This document shows, piece by piece, positions 11,860 to 23,110 of a stretch of DNA of 64,000 bases. This stretch comes from Leptodontidium sp. MPI-SDFR-AT-0119 (taxonomy: Eukaryota; Ascomycota; Leotiomycetes; Helotiales; Leptodontidiaceae), in contig JAHLEZ010000009.1 in the NCBI GenBank assembly GCA_020726505.1, forward strand, positions 1,674,001 to 1,738,000. The letters are read 5' to 3'. Positions within the stretch are counted from its first letter, which is position 1, and each line of letters begins with the position of its first letter. The position numbers and the translations under genes were made by a program. A model generated the notes under the pieces. It searched no databases. It was not told where the DNA came from and saw only the letters and a program-made list of their open reading frames with translations.

Positions 11860-13100
11860 ATGAGCAATCCAGCTCCACTAGCCATTACTACCACACCTCC
11901 CGATAGCTTCACGAGTACACCATTGACCCCCCCTCCTAGCGAAGAGAAATTGCCTCGCACATCGATCTCTCAAATCCTCGACGGACCACGTAAATGTCAA
12001 CGCGGCCAATCCCTTCTTTCCCCGTGGCATCAATTCCCTCTCCAAGAAGACGAATACGCCGATTTATTAGCAGAAGTTACGAAGGAGTCAGACTCTTTTT
12101 AAGGATTCTGGAAGCACAAGCTCAAGTATGCCTTATCCCGTGCGACTTTTCATTACTGACGTAAAGACTTAGATACGATTACTTCCCCTCGACTTCGACC
12201 TTTGTCCTTCGCATGCCCACCGCAACCCACGAACGATTCATCGCAAGTGTTGTTCAAGAAATAACCCGCCAGCTCCAAACCCTCGCATCTACAGAATCCC
12301 TTACATCCGACTTTGCGCGACAAATCGACGCCTATAGCTCTACAAGCATCTACTTCCCAGACGAATACGGCCGTCACGATCCCGATGGCTCATTCGGACA
12401 CAAAGAGGCACAATATCCGGGCGTGATCTTCGAAGTTTCATATTCCCAGAAACGGAGAGACCTGGGACGGTTGGCGGATGATTATATACTAGGGTCGGAT
12501 GGGAACATCAGAGTGGTTGTAGGGCTGGACATTGAATACCAGAGTAAGGGCAAGGCTAAGGAGGCTTCAGGTAAGGTGGCTACGCTCTCTGTTTGGAAGC
12601 CGAAGATTACCCCAGACGGTGATGCAGAAGAACTGACTGCACATCAAGAGGTGGTCGATTTAGTGAGATGCTACCTGGTTAATACAAGTTCTCTGTTAAT
12701 TGCGTAAGAATTCCGCGACAAAGACGGCATTGCAAATTCCTCTCCTAGCGCTGGTATCTCCCTCTGTCTTGACGACTTTGCTACAACAGTCCTGCACCCA
12801 AGTCCTATGTCCGAACCAATCTTTATTCCCGCCACGACCTTGACCGAGTTCCTCGTTAATGCTGAAAAGGCGGAATCAATGATCAAGGAAAACACTAGAG
12901 CGAGACTGACGCTGGGAAAGATTGTTAGGAAACGAAGAAGGCAGAGCACACTAGTGGAGGAGTTAGATGAGGTGAAGGAGAAGAGGTTTAAAGAGGAGGA
13001 GGAGAGGATAAGGCTTGGAGTCAGTGATAGTGAGACTAGAATAGGAAATTCGTCTAGTGCTCCTGTGGCCTCTTTACTGTTCCTGGAAACACTGTCTTGA
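11860..13100 (+). pseudogene. ascomycete hypothetical gene, two RIP-type stops
   Basis: Two exons joined by a 47-nt intron give a protein of a common ascomycete family with no assigned function. The start chosen is ATG 11860 (MSNPAPLAITTTPPDS), because the family begins with a Pro/Thr-rich 'TPPLTPPPSEEK' segment; the frame is open farther upstream. Exon 1 ends GFWKHKL and exon 2 continues KYDYFPSTSTFVLRMPTATH, then YGRHDPDGSFGHKEAQYPGV, FEVSYSQKRRDLGRLADDYI and GSDGNIRVVVGLDIEY, a core that recalls a nuclease-like (Uma2/PD-(D/E)XK-type) fold but is not proven. The C-terminal part has EPIFIPATTLTEFLVNAEKAE and a Lys/Glu-rich tail. TAA stops at 12100-12102 and 12705-12707 both sit where a Gln codon fits. 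Otherwise the frame is intact over 1.2 kb, so damage looks like recent RIP leakage. Confidence 0.7.
12126..12172 (+). other. 47-nt spliceosomal intron
   Basis: Begins GTATGC and ends TTAG, with a branch-like TACTGAC 14 nt before the end. Removing it restores the family-typical junction KHKL-KYDYFPST in frame (codon split after AA). This decides the gene model of the surrounding pseudogene. Confidence 0.75.
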
Positions 13101-13540
13101 ATCGTGATGACTTATATCTAATTGATTTGCATGCTCCGAGTCAGGTACACCTTGGTCAGCATGACTTTTCCCCCTTGGATAATACTATAATTATAGGCCA
13201 GACCTCCAACCTTAAAGCTTTAAGATTTATTAGCTGCTCTTAGTGATAAGCTTCACCCGATTTGACGCACACCTTGAGGCCTAAGAGTTCGTATTTGTGC
13301 CTGTCTTTAGTTTACATGTAAGCTGTAACACATGTCCTAGATACAGTAATTTTGAGGCTCCCAGTGGTCGCTTAGGTGAGAGGGTGGTCTGAGGGCGACG
13401 TAATAACTGTCTTGTAGATTAAGAAACTCAAGTCAAAAGACTTTCCTCTCAAAGCCGTATTATTAGATTTCAGAACTCTCCTCTCAACTTGCAAAGTATA
13501 AACTGCGCGGCTTTTCCTTCGTGTAGCACAGCTGAATCTT
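13101..13540. other. intergenic transition into RIP block
   Basis: Single-copy looking sequence with normal CpA/TpG until about 13,550. No open frame, repeat pair or RNA gene recognised. The Gyp1 remnant begins at its right edge without a visible LTR. Confidence 0.45.
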
Positions 13541-14731
13541 ATAAACCAGGAGGGAGGTGAGGAGCCTCTTTTTATTAGCTATGTACAAAGGAATTTCAAA
13601 AAGCTAAAGCTTGATTACGTATTATTACCCTTTTAAAGAAGCTAACTTTTATGCTTCTTTTTCTAAGAATATATCTTTAAATTCCTAATATTTTAAAGGT
13701 ATAACTAGCGTATCGTTAAATATTAGTAAATACGTAGTATATAAAAAGGGGCATTAGTTTAAAAGCAAAAAAAGGTTACCTTAATTTACGAGAGTCGCGA
13801 ACACCTCGGGAGTAAGTAACCGAGTATCATCGAGATTATACGAATATCTTTACTACTTAGTCTTAAAATTAATATAAGAATTAATATCCTTTAGCTAGAG
13901 CTATCTTAAGATCAAATCAATGCTTAGTATATTAATGACTCTTAGCCGAATAACATTTAGCTTTGTTTAACTCGTAGTATCAGTGATTTCGATTTAAGCT
14001 AAGGTAGTATTATAAACAATACCCTCCTGATTAGGGAGTGTCTTAAAAACCTTCGGGCCTTCACTAGTAAATTCTAAACTATATTCTTTTGTAATAAGCC
14101 TTAATACAAAATTATCTTTTACTTTACTATTAATAAGAATAATAAGATTCTTTCACGTTCTTTCTTATAAGATCCTAAGTTAGATTTTTATTCTTCTTAC
14201 TTATAAGCCCAAAAAAGTAGTAAACGCTATTACAAATTAGGTGCTCTTTTGGCGTTTATTCAACTTTAGGCATACTATTACATAATGCCCTTTCTTATTG
14301 TATTAAAAGCAAGTAATTCCTAAATAAAAGGTAAACCTCTTCTTATTAATTACTAGCGTATAATTAGGATTTGGCCGGCGGGAGCTAGGCCTAGTATTCT
14401 TATCCGGCTTCTCTTCTTTATTATTATTATTTCTTTTATTACCTCGTTTTCTTTTTAATTATTAAGAAAAGAAGGTCTTTTATTTGGCTCCTTTTCTTTT
14501 GCCGCTTTGATTTTATTGCTTTTTAAAGTATATATCTCCTATAAAGTAATAATTAAAATAAGATACTTTCTTCACTAAATTTAATTTGCTTATTTATTAA
14601 CGATAATTCGCTTACGGATCTTCCGGCGAATCTTACTAAAGAATTAAGACTTCTTTTACTTATAGGAAAAAGACTTCATAAGTTCTTTTAGCTTCTTAAG
14701 GTATTTAACGAACTCTTAAATACTTTAATAT
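13541..14731 (-). pseudogene. Gyp1: Ty3/Gypsy gag-protease remnant
   Basis: The minus strand reads, in element order from 14,731 downward, a basic gag tail (NNNNKEEKPDKNTRPSSRRP), a zinc knuckle GITCFQYNKKGHYVIVC (C-x2-C-x4-H-x4-C with the second Cys now Tyr), a retropepsin-like region (LIILINSKVKDNFVLRLI, active Asp lost), and the linker before reverse transcriptase (QEFKDIFLEKEA, KGQQYVIKLQ). It stops at about 13,541 without RT. The right edge is cut by the presumed start of Gyp2 at 14,732, so its 5' half should lie beyond the window. It is the oldest recognisable layer of the stack. Confidence 0.65.
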
Positions 14732-15280
14732 TGTAACGATCAGGAGCGCCCAGAGCCTTATTTCCGATATGCCGGCTAGTTTAGTATTACTAAGATTAAA
14801 CGAGCCCATGGCGCTTCCCCTTTGTATATAAAGCTTTTCTCTCCTTACCTTTTTTCCTACTTAGTTATAGATTTTAAGAGGCTTTAGTTATCTTTATATA
14901 TTATTTATTAAGCTATATAAGGCCGCATGTACACGTAAATACTATTTTTCTAAAGCTAGTGTTATATTATCTACAACTCTTTTTTAACTTATTTAGGAAG
15001 ATAATAAATATCCCCTACTCTTAATTCCTTTATAAACAGTTACTACGGAACTAGCTTATATAAAGTAGGCCTATACTAAGTATCGTCTTAACGAATAGTA
15101 TTAAAAAAACTTACACTAATTACGAAGTTAACTAAACCTTCGCTTCCCCCCTTTTCCTCTTCGGCATTAAACTAAAGAAATAACTAACACCTTTTTATTA
15201 GACCTTTACCTCCCGATCGTCGAGTCAAACCGAAGGTTATCCCTCCTTTAGTAAAGTAATTCCTCGCCAAAGACGTCAAT
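14732..15280 (+). repeat. Gyp2 presumed 5' LTR and leader
   Basis: Starts TGTAACGATCAGGAGCGCCC directly after the broken Gyp1 frame and contains a TATA-like TGTATATAAAG near 14,823. The style resembles the Gyp4 LTR (TGTCACGATCCGAGG before RIP). The LTR end and primer-binding site could not be fixed because the 3' copy is outside the window. Confidence 0.4.
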
Positions 15281-15391
15281 ATGTCGTTTGCCTCGTCCTT
15301 TGTATCCCCCATTGGCGACTCCGATATTAATTCTTCATCTCTCGAAGTTAATACTCCCGTTAATACACTTAGTATTAATATTAATACTACG
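15281..15391 (+). pseudogene. Gyp2 gag, N-terminal piece
   Basis: ATG at 15281 opens MSFASSFVSPIGDSDINSSS. It runs 37 codons to the Cop1 insertion site, where the duplicated CTACG ends exactly on a codon boundary, and continues at 23111. Confidence 0.65.
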
Positions 15392-15647
15392 TGTTAGTCC
15401 ACAGGTCCCTACATGAGCATACTTTGGTTTGAAAAGGGGGTGCGGGTCAAAGTCAGGGGTTAGAGCCTAGTCGGGCTAGTTTCGGTAGAGATTCAGTGGG
15501 GTTTCGTAGTATATAATCTAGCTCTCCTCGCACTCTCTTAGAAAAGACACAGATTTTTAAACCACACTTTATTACTTTATCGCCATATACACATTTGGAA
15601 TATATTCACACTTGCGGCGTAGTACATGAATCGGTACTATACCGACA
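15392..15647 (+). repeat. Cop1 5' LTR
   Basis: 256 bp, TG...CA. It matches the copy at 22850-23105 along its whole length with scattered transitions, mostly C/T before A or G/A after T. The internal region that follows starts CTAATTAGTGGCAAGC, the likely primer-binding area. Confidence 0.92.
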
Positions 15648-15699
15648 CTAATTAGTGGCAAGCTTATATTGTTAACTTTACTATAGACAAAAAAGGTCT

Positions 15700-17996
15700 T
15701 AGGCTATAGAGCGGATTTTGGGCTTCAACTTGAGGATTACTTAACTATATTTTCCTTAAAGGGCATTTTACCTTTTCTAGATCGTGGAGGGAAGGCAACT
15801 TCTCTCTTAAGACTCGATTGGGACTATTATACGTCAGAGAAGAGTTATCACAACACGACAGTTACTCTACGAAGATTATCAACTTAATATCCTTAAATCC
15901 AGAACTTTAGACCTTCGAGAAACCTATTCGGGAACTCACCGGATCACCTACGAATCGTATCCGATATAATAGCGGATACTTTAAATCGTACGCTAGAGCT
16001 AGAATTGACTCCGGAAACATTCAATAACACGGCTACACTAGGAGAAATACTAAATCCTGGCCTAGTTTTTATAAGAAATGCGACGGAATACTCGTGAAAG
16101 TTCCGTAAGTCTTTTTACAACGGCCGCATTAAGGGAGAATTCCTTTTCTAAGACTTTTGAGAGTATTTTGAGGATTAGACGGCAAAGGAGTTTAGATTAA
16201 TTAAGGTTACGAAACGCACATACCTTAGGAACGACTTACAAGTCTTTGGTGTATTTATATAACGACAAAAGGGGACGAGGACGGCAAAGGCTTTAACAGA
16301 GGTAGTGCAAACTAAGGAAAATTTGTAACTAGAGGACTAAATAAAGATGTAAATTCGGAACTACCCCAAATCAGTACTGAATTACATTCGGGAATTAGTC
16401 TCTCGCTTACTACTGCTAATCCTAACAACACTTTAATAAAATCAAACACCGATGTCTTTATAACACTAACTAAAGGTGGTTATCTATTTCGTAGAAGAAG
16501 ACATTCCTTTAGAAAGATCAGGAATAAAGCTTATAGAGACGATTCAGCTATTAGGATTACTTAGGATTTCCCTTACTAAAGGAGATGAGGCCGATAATTT
16601 ATATGATATAACCCCACTTATAGTCTTAAAGAAGGAGTTCTTATTTACTCCTGAAAGGGATCCCCTAAGTAATCTCTACCTATAGAGATTAAATAACCAC
16701 GCGTTGCCAAATCCTATACTAACGCTAATAATACACCCACGGGACGGGTTATTACTACCATTTAAGGTTCCTAGGACTACTAAACCACATACGAAGCCGA
16801 TTCAATCATCATAATATGTCATAAATCTATTAACCCCGGACTAGGCAAAATCGTTAGTAAACCTTACTAAGATGTACACTAAGGAGCTCTAGTACAGCGG
16901 AGACAAAGATCACTTAGATGAGAAGCTCTATATCTTCGCCGACCTGTGCTAAGAGTATTAGTTGAGATTAAAGTCTAGAACTAAGCTTTTCTGTTAATAC
17001 TACGGGACGAAGCTAGTTCATACTACTACCGGTACCTCTAGAATAAAGGGTACTTATTTAATGAGCTTATTAGGACGACTCGTAAATACTTTGAGACGAA
17101 GAAGAGAACTAATAAGTTCCTTAGCCGGTAGTTTGATTTAACTTTCTCGTTATTTTAGGATAAGCCTTACTAAAAGGGAAAGCTAGTACTAACCTAATTA
17201 GAGAACTTCGCTAAGGAATTGCAAAGTATTTAGCTTAGCCTAAAAGACGACAATATACGGAACGACAAGACGCTCCGCGATAAGCTCGTGTAAGGAGTAG
17301 TAAAGAACCCCCTTTTTAAAATGGCCTTATTTAAGGTACCCCCTACCTTCCCTATATTAATAAATAATCTTCGCTCCGCCATTAGTATTAAAGTAACTCA
17401 CGACTTAAGATCGTAAATGGGCAAGTACTCCGAATCTAATCTGAATCGCCACCGATCTTATGTCGCGGATGAGGCGACTTATTACTTCGACCACAAGATG
17501 AAATTTTTAAGTAGAAACAAACGCGAAGATAAAATTTAGCCTATACTAGGCTATATAAGTTGTATTATTTGCAAAAAGATGAATTACTATAGTAGTTGTT
17601 ACTCCGACGAAGAGTAAGTAGCGTCTAAGGTAAAATACTTCGCGGCGCGCAAGGCTAAAGGAGTAAAAGCCATAGATAAGACCTTTAGGAGCTACTTAGT
17701 TTATATTAAAGGGATCGACCCCAATTTAGACTAGAATCGGACTACATCCGGATATTATTCGGGAAACCACTAAGATATGGATTTAAATATTTTAATAGAT
17801 ATTAACGATTCTTTAGAGAGTTCTAACGACGATAATAGTAATAGCACCGCAAACTTCACGATTGTATTTATAGTAAGTGAGACATAGTATAATATACGAG
17901 AGGTCATGGGGCAACTTAAAGAGAGGAAAACTACTCACATCTTAGAAAGTAAAATCAAGAGACTTACTTCGAGCGAGGCCTATATAACATAATAAA
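15700..17996 (+). pseudogene. Cop1 gag
   Basis: A Copia-type Gag. The clearest part runs from about 16,860: LTKMYTKEL, YSGDKDHLDEKLYIFADLC, then FETKKRTNKFLS, ENFAKELQSI, SLKDDNIRNDKTLRDKLVQG and the knuckle region at about 17,550-17,610, CIICKKMNYYSSCYSDEE. Fungal Copia knuckles usually read C-x2-C-K-x3-C-x-S-x2-H-S-x-E-E, so two positions here are changed to Tyr/Cys. A +1 shift or lost base occurs near 17,020. The frame ends SEAYIT followed by TAA at about 17,992. The N-terminal limit is uncertain. Confidence 0.65.
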
Positions 17997-17999
17997 TAA

Positions 18000-18172
18000 A
18001 TAAATTCTTTTAAAGTCTATTAATTAATACAAGGGCATTTAATAAAAACACGGGAGGAATTAACTAACTACGAGTATTATAGCGAATTTAAGATATTAAG
18101 TTTAATACTAGCCAGGCGGGCTAGAGCCGGATTACATTCAGTACTAGTTCGCGACTGTTCCTAGGAATTACT
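18000..18172 (+). pseudogene. Cop1 protease region, 5' piece
   Basis: Reads GGIN-x-LRVL and then DIKFNTSQAG and ITFSTSS, the segment around and after the Copia retropepsin active site ('GGI-x-x-DTGAS' in relatives, here eroded). It is interrupted by the solo LTR and resumes at 18340. Confidence 0.5.
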
Positions 18173-18334
18173 TGTCGTACAGGCACGGGCATGCGGCACC
18201 ATGGCACCGCTGAGTCAGCAGCCCCTATTCGTGTATATAGTCAGTTACTCCCTACGAGCCTCCTTTTACAGAATCAGACAACTTCACCACCCTCTTTGAG
18301 AGCACCTACTTCTATGCTCCACTTCTGTACCACA
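18173..18334 (+). repeat. solo LTR nested in Cop1
   Basis: 162 bp, beginning TGTCGTACAGGCACGGGCA and ending CTTCTGTACCACA, flanked on both sides by TTACT (18168-18172, 18335-18339). Its ends resemble the Cop2 LTR (TGTCGTGCAGGCACGGG...CTACACCACA) while the centre differs. It is therefore from a relative of Cop2 whose internal region was lost by LTR-LTR recombination. It keeps many CpA/TpG sites, so it is less affected by RIP than its host, as expected for a short repeat. Confidence 0.88.
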
Positions 18335-18339
18335 TTACT

Positions 18340-21300
18340 ATAATTAATACTCTAGCTAGAGAAATGAACTTCTAAATCGTAGACGCAAATATCTCGTTTC
18401 TAGTTTGCTTATAGTAGTTAAATGCGCTTAACGCGTAATACAATAACCTGCGTAATGTCTTAATTTAAGGTAATAAAAAGCACTTGATTATACGAAAGCA
18501 TGGATATTCATGGCTACTTTTGGATTAACATCGTCAATTGCTAGATACTTTAATCGGAACGATAAATACATGCCACCTGATTAAACCAAAAATACGTCGG
18601 CTTTATAGACGTTTCGGGCACCCTTCAGTAAGGCGCTTATAGCACTTACTAAACTAAGCTAGCCATGAGTATAATTCGGACGTTATATTAAGGGTTAAGG
18701 AAATGTGTGAGTACTACTAGAAATACGCAGATACTTCGCACAAGTTCCGCTTTAAGTTGTAAAACGACGTCGATTTTAATTATATAATCTACGTTAATAT
18801 CGTAATATTTAGAGAACGATATGCCCTCCACATAGTAGATGAGGCAACGGGTTTTAGTGCGGCGAAACTACTCCGAAAGGCTTCCGGTTCCGCTACGGCT
18901 CGGGCTACCTTTAACGTATTTAAGTTAATATAAATTAACACATACCTTAGACCCCCGGATTTCGTCGTGTACGACTATAGCACTAATTTTAATTCTAAGG
19001 AGTTTTAGAGTGGACTTAGATTTGTAGGTAGTACCCTTAAGCTAGTACCTATTAAGACATATCATTTAATTAGCAAAGTTAAGCGATACCACCGCCCACT
19101 ACGCCGTGCTTATAAAATCGTTACAAAAGAGTATCCTAAGTTAAGCAACGAAGACTAATTATAAATAGTAGTAAAAGTAGTAAACAATATAATTAAACTT
19201 AATAGGCTTATCCTTACACTACTTGTTTTTAGCGCATACCCTAAAATAATAGAGTTAGATCCCCTAAATCCGTTAGTTAAGCAACGTGCGGCTACGATCA
19301 GGAAAACTATAAAGAAGGTACGGAAAATCCATACTACGCGCAAAATCAACGATACGTTAGCCACACGAAACGGCCCCGAAACTACTTATATTTACGATCT
19401 CTACTTTAATAATTAGGTTTTAGTGTACCGAAAGGGTAAAGGATGAATAAGATCTTACGATTTCTTAGGTATTAAGGGGGAATTATATAAGATCAATATA
19501 AGAAATAAGAAAATACGTATGTTCTGATCGACTATAGTTTGTTCCTTTAAGACAAAGACCTTTAGTATTAAACAATAAAAAGAAAACTTACTAAAGGATA
19601 TCTATAAGTAATATTCAGGATTCCTAATTAAAAACGCTAACGAAATAACACTAAATCCACCCCGAATCGCTATCTAAATTTTATTTACGAAACACCTCCT
19701 AGATTTACTAACTATTAATAACGATTACGATACTAAAGTGTTTCTAACTAAGAAAGAGATAAGGGACCGGGAGTTATTTATTAAACTTTGTACTAAAGGG
19801 AAGATTATAACGCTTAAGCCACTATTTCAGCAGTCCCGAAGGATAGAATACGAAGCACTTATTAAAAGGGGTGTTTTTGTGCCTATCTATAAGAATGACC
19901 TTAGAGTAAGAGGCCACCGCATCTTCAAGTTAAGAATAGTAGACGAGGTTAAAGGTAAGGAAACGTTAGCTTTATATAAGAAGTCAAGACTAGTAATCTA
20001 ATACTTTAATAACAAAGGGAAGAGAGAAATTTTGACTTAGTCTCTAATAATCTAATGATTTAATTAACGGTTACTCATATTTTTGGCCGCTACCGTTAAG
20101 CACCTGAATTACCTCCGAAACTAGTCCGAATCCCATCTAGTTATTAGGGATATTACTTAAGCCTACGTTTAGGCAAAAACAAGGCTTTTCTGAGACATAT
20201 TTGTATAGTCACCGAAAGAGATCGCAGGAGATTTCCCTCTTAGTATAATATTTATAGTAGTGCTACTGTTATACAATATACTTAAGTTCGGAAACTATTA
20301 ATTTAACATATACCACAAATATCACGTGGAGAACCTACAAATGGAGACCTTAATATACGACTTATACTTACTAATTAGTACTAAGGAAAACTATGACTTT
20401 AGAGTCGTAAGGATGCAAATAAACGACACCTTAATTCTGGGAAATGAGGACTTCTTAGCAAAAGAGTAAGATGAGATTACTAAGGCCGGTTTTCTAACGA
20501 AGCCGATACGGGTACTACTCCTTACTGAAACTATTACGTTTAATAAGTGTACTATTACTATAGACGGGGATAACCTTTATATATCTTAAAAGAGTTAAGG
20601 AGTAAGGCTAAAGCTAATTGACGTAGGAAAAAAGGACTATAAGAAGGCCTATAAAAAGTAACGAGCTTGTGCGGCCTATCTTACTATTATTTATTAGCCG
20701 AAAGTAACATTTGACCTCTCAGTCGTAGCGCAATATTAAGATCCGACGAAGGACGACGTTAAGGCCTTGAACTTACGCCTTAAATGGCAAATAAATAACC
20801 TAGAGAGAGGACTTCGATACGTACTAGTTGACTTACGGTTCGCGAAAGTCTACGTTTTTGTAAATAGTTCTTTTGTTAATAATAAAGACTTAAGTTCACA
20901 AATAAGTTTCGTATTAATAATTAGTGCCAAAACAATAAGGGATAGTAATTCACCTTAACCAGTAACATCGTACATATTAGCTTAATAAAATGCAAGAGAG
21001 TAACTCGTGTAATACTTATATCGGAGTTATATGCTATAGTAGCTGGTATTAATATATTAATCTCTCTTAGTACTACTATAAATATAATAACTAACAAGCT
21101 TAGCATCTTACGTTTTCCTACTATTGTTTACACGAATTCTTTATCCCTTTATAAGTGTATTATTAAGCTTAGTACGACGAAAGAGAAGCGCCTAATAATT
21201 AATATTATAGCTATTTGTTAATTATACGAGCGTAAAGAGCTCACGGAGGTTCGATGGATCAATAGCACTAATAATCCTGCTGACGCTATAACGAAGAGTA

Positions 21301-21400
21301 CTCTAAATAAGGCTCTTCGGAATTTTATTAACACTAATATCCTTATTATTAAAATAGAGAGTTAAGTTCAACGATTAACCGGAGTTAATTCGGACTAGTA
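18340..21400 (+). pseudogene. Cop1 pol: integrase, RT, RNase H
   Basis: After the solo LTR the frame continues through GAG-pre-integrase (YRRFGHPSVRRLQHLLSQAS near 18,610), integrase core (VDEATGFSAAKLLRKASG, FVVYDYSTNFNS, VGSTLKLVPI, YHLIGKVKRYH at about 18,830-19,100), then RT (a clean 87-codon stretch at 19738-20001 with EALIKRGVFVPIYKNDLR, IVDEVKGKETLALYKKSRLV; later AYVQAKTRLF, IYHKYHVENLQMET), and RNase H (VNSSFVNNKDLSSQISFVLI near 20,855). This order, integrase before RT, defines Copia. Many Gln/Trp codons are stops. Confidence 0.8.
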
Positions 21401-21699
21401 ACGAAGGGGTTTCTTATACTCGTTAATTTTTTTTGTATTTCTTTATAACTCTTATTTTTGTTAATTTATCACTTACGATTATTTTTATATTTAATTAATT
21501 TACGAAGTCAAAAATACACTTAATTTAGTTCTAAACATCTTCTAATTTAAAGTACTAATGGGCGGCCTTACGATGACACTTTAATAGGGACAAACTATTA
21601 GTTTTACTATAGGGGATTACTCTTGTACAATAGTATAAAGAAAATGCCGCTACAAAGAACTTACCACGAAGTTAATCCGAAACAAGGCCGAATCCCCTA

Positions 21700-22403
21700 T
21701 ATATATATATCTAAGAGAGGTTCCTCGTCCTCCTCCTCCGCGCTATAGCGGCGACTTCAGCGGGGGCGCTTAATGGGAGGATTATTCTCACCGCCGTTCT
21801 TCTTATTACGCTTAGTAGCGGCAAAGGAAGCGACGATAAGGAGCTACTTTAAGATTAGCATCGTCTCTTATAGTATAAAGCGTTAATACTTAAGAGCCTT
21901 AATATTAAAAAGGAATAAGGGGGTTAACTTACTACTTACAAGCTGGCCAAGCTAGCGATTTCCTGGCGTATAGCGCGCGTTTTCTCCAATAGCGCCAACG
22001 ACAACTCCCTAGTAGTCTTTAGTGCGCTAGCGGTGGTGACTAATAATGCCGAATTAATTAATTCAGCGGCAGTAACAATAGCTTCTTTATTTTTTGCCTC
22101 GAGGGCGGCAACTAGACGAAGATACTCCTCAGTTATAAACTAAGGGATCTGTTATATATTAGTAACTATATAACCGGAGGACTTTTGGCAGTGATTCGGA
22201 TATAATTTAAAATGGGAAAAGAAAGTAAGAATACTTACTAAGTTGCACCGAGATTTCTTTACTACGTAATACGCGCATTTCTTACTCTTAGGATTATTGA
22301 AGAAGTATTCGTGGGACGGGTTCTTTGTAATAAGGCGGACATATTAAATGTAGTATTTGCGGTAGGCGAGGTCGAGCGCTCTTATAGGGATTAGTACAGG
22401 CAT
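21700..22403 (-). pseudogene. Cop1 antisense six-cysteine protein gene
   Basis: On the strand opposite gag-pol, between RNase H and the 3' LTR, ATG 22403 opens MPVLIPIRALDLAYRKYY. It is followed by YVRLITKNPSHEYFFNNPKS and KKCAYYVVKKSRCNL. If Tyr at C-type positions are former Cys (TGC to TAC is the RIP change), the spacing is C-x2-C-x11-C-x9-C-x2-C-x6-C. A 90-nt intron with canonical sites follows, then FITEEYLRLVAALEAKNKEA and a long Ala/Leu-rich helix (ELSLALLEKTRAIRQEIASL). A second intron (about 21844-21932, GTAAGT...TAG) may precede a basic then acidic tail (AATKRNKKNGGENNPPIKRP, SAEEEDEEP). There are few RIP-type stops. Related frames occur in Cop2, Cop4 and Gyp4. Function unknown; a DNA- or RNA-binding regulator is a guess. 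Confidence 0.6.
22149..22238 (-). other. intron in Cop1 antisense gene
   Basis: Minus-strand 90-nt segment starting GTAAGTATTC and ending TACTAATATATAACAG: perfect 5' site, yeast-like branch TACTAAT and AACAG acceptor. Splicing joins ..KKSRCNL to IP-x-FITEEYLRL in phase. It only makes sense for a transcript made from the strand opposite the retrotransposon RNA. Confidence 0.65.
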
Positions 22404-22849
22404 TGTTTTTAATTAGCGCACTGTTTCCTTACTAAACCATCTCTAAAGAGTATATTTACTCTTAAATTATTTATTTGATTTAATATAGTCTTCTTAGAAA
22501 TGTTAGTTTTTGAGCCATATTAGACGAATTAGAGAGATCGAAGAGCAGTATACGTACAGTAGTTATATGTGCATTAGCTAAAGAGATTCCAAACCTTTGG
22601 GGGAGGACGACATATATATATCTATCACGTTGCACAATACTAGGGGTTCCTATTATTACTGGTTCTCGCTTAGCCTCGCTACTGCGCCTCGCCATATTCG
22701 GACCCCTTTCGGGGCACTTTCGGGATACTGTCGGGCCGGGATTAGACGCTATCAAATACTCTGTTATTTTCTTTTGTTGTTTCTTGTACTATTAGTTATT
22801 TACTTTTACGTTGTGTTAGAAATAGTTTTTCTAAAAGAAGTTGTGCCTG

Positions 22850-23105
22850 TGTTAGTCCATAGGTCCCTACATGAGCATACTTCGGTCTAAAAAGGGGGTG
22901 CGGGTCAAAGTCAGGGGTTAGAGCCTAGCCGAGCTGGTTTCGGTGGAGATTCGGTGGGGTTTCGTAGTATATAGTCTAGCTCTCCTCGTACTCTCTTAGA
23001 AAAGACACAGATTTTTGAACCACACTTTATTACTCTGTCGCTATACACGCATTTGGAATATATTCACACTTGCGGCGTGGTACATGAACCGGTACTACAC
23101 CGACA
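22850..23105 (+). repeat. Cop1 3' LTR
   Basis: 256 bp, TGTTAGTCC...ACCGACA, partner of 15392-15647. It is followed immediately by the second CTACG. Several sites keep C or G where the 5' copy has T or A (for example ..CCGAGCTGG.. against ..TCGGGCTAG..), showing that each copy was mutated separately after insertion. Confidence 0.92.
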
Positions 23106-23110
23106 CTACG

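Larger units (their letters stand above)
15392..23105 (+). mobile_element. Cop1: Ty1/Copia retrotransposon, complete but RIP-decayed
   Basis: 7,714 bp bounded by two 256-bp LTRs (TGTTAGTCC...ACCGACA) and flanked by the 5-bp duplication CTACG at 15387-15391 and 23106-23110. Order on the plus strand is gag, protease, GAG-pre-integrase, integrase, reverse transcriptase, RNase H, then an antisense frame before the 3' LTR. A solo LTR (18173-18334) is inserted in the protease region. Inserted into Gyp2 gag. Stops are RIP-type throughout, so the element is dead. Confidence 0.9.
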
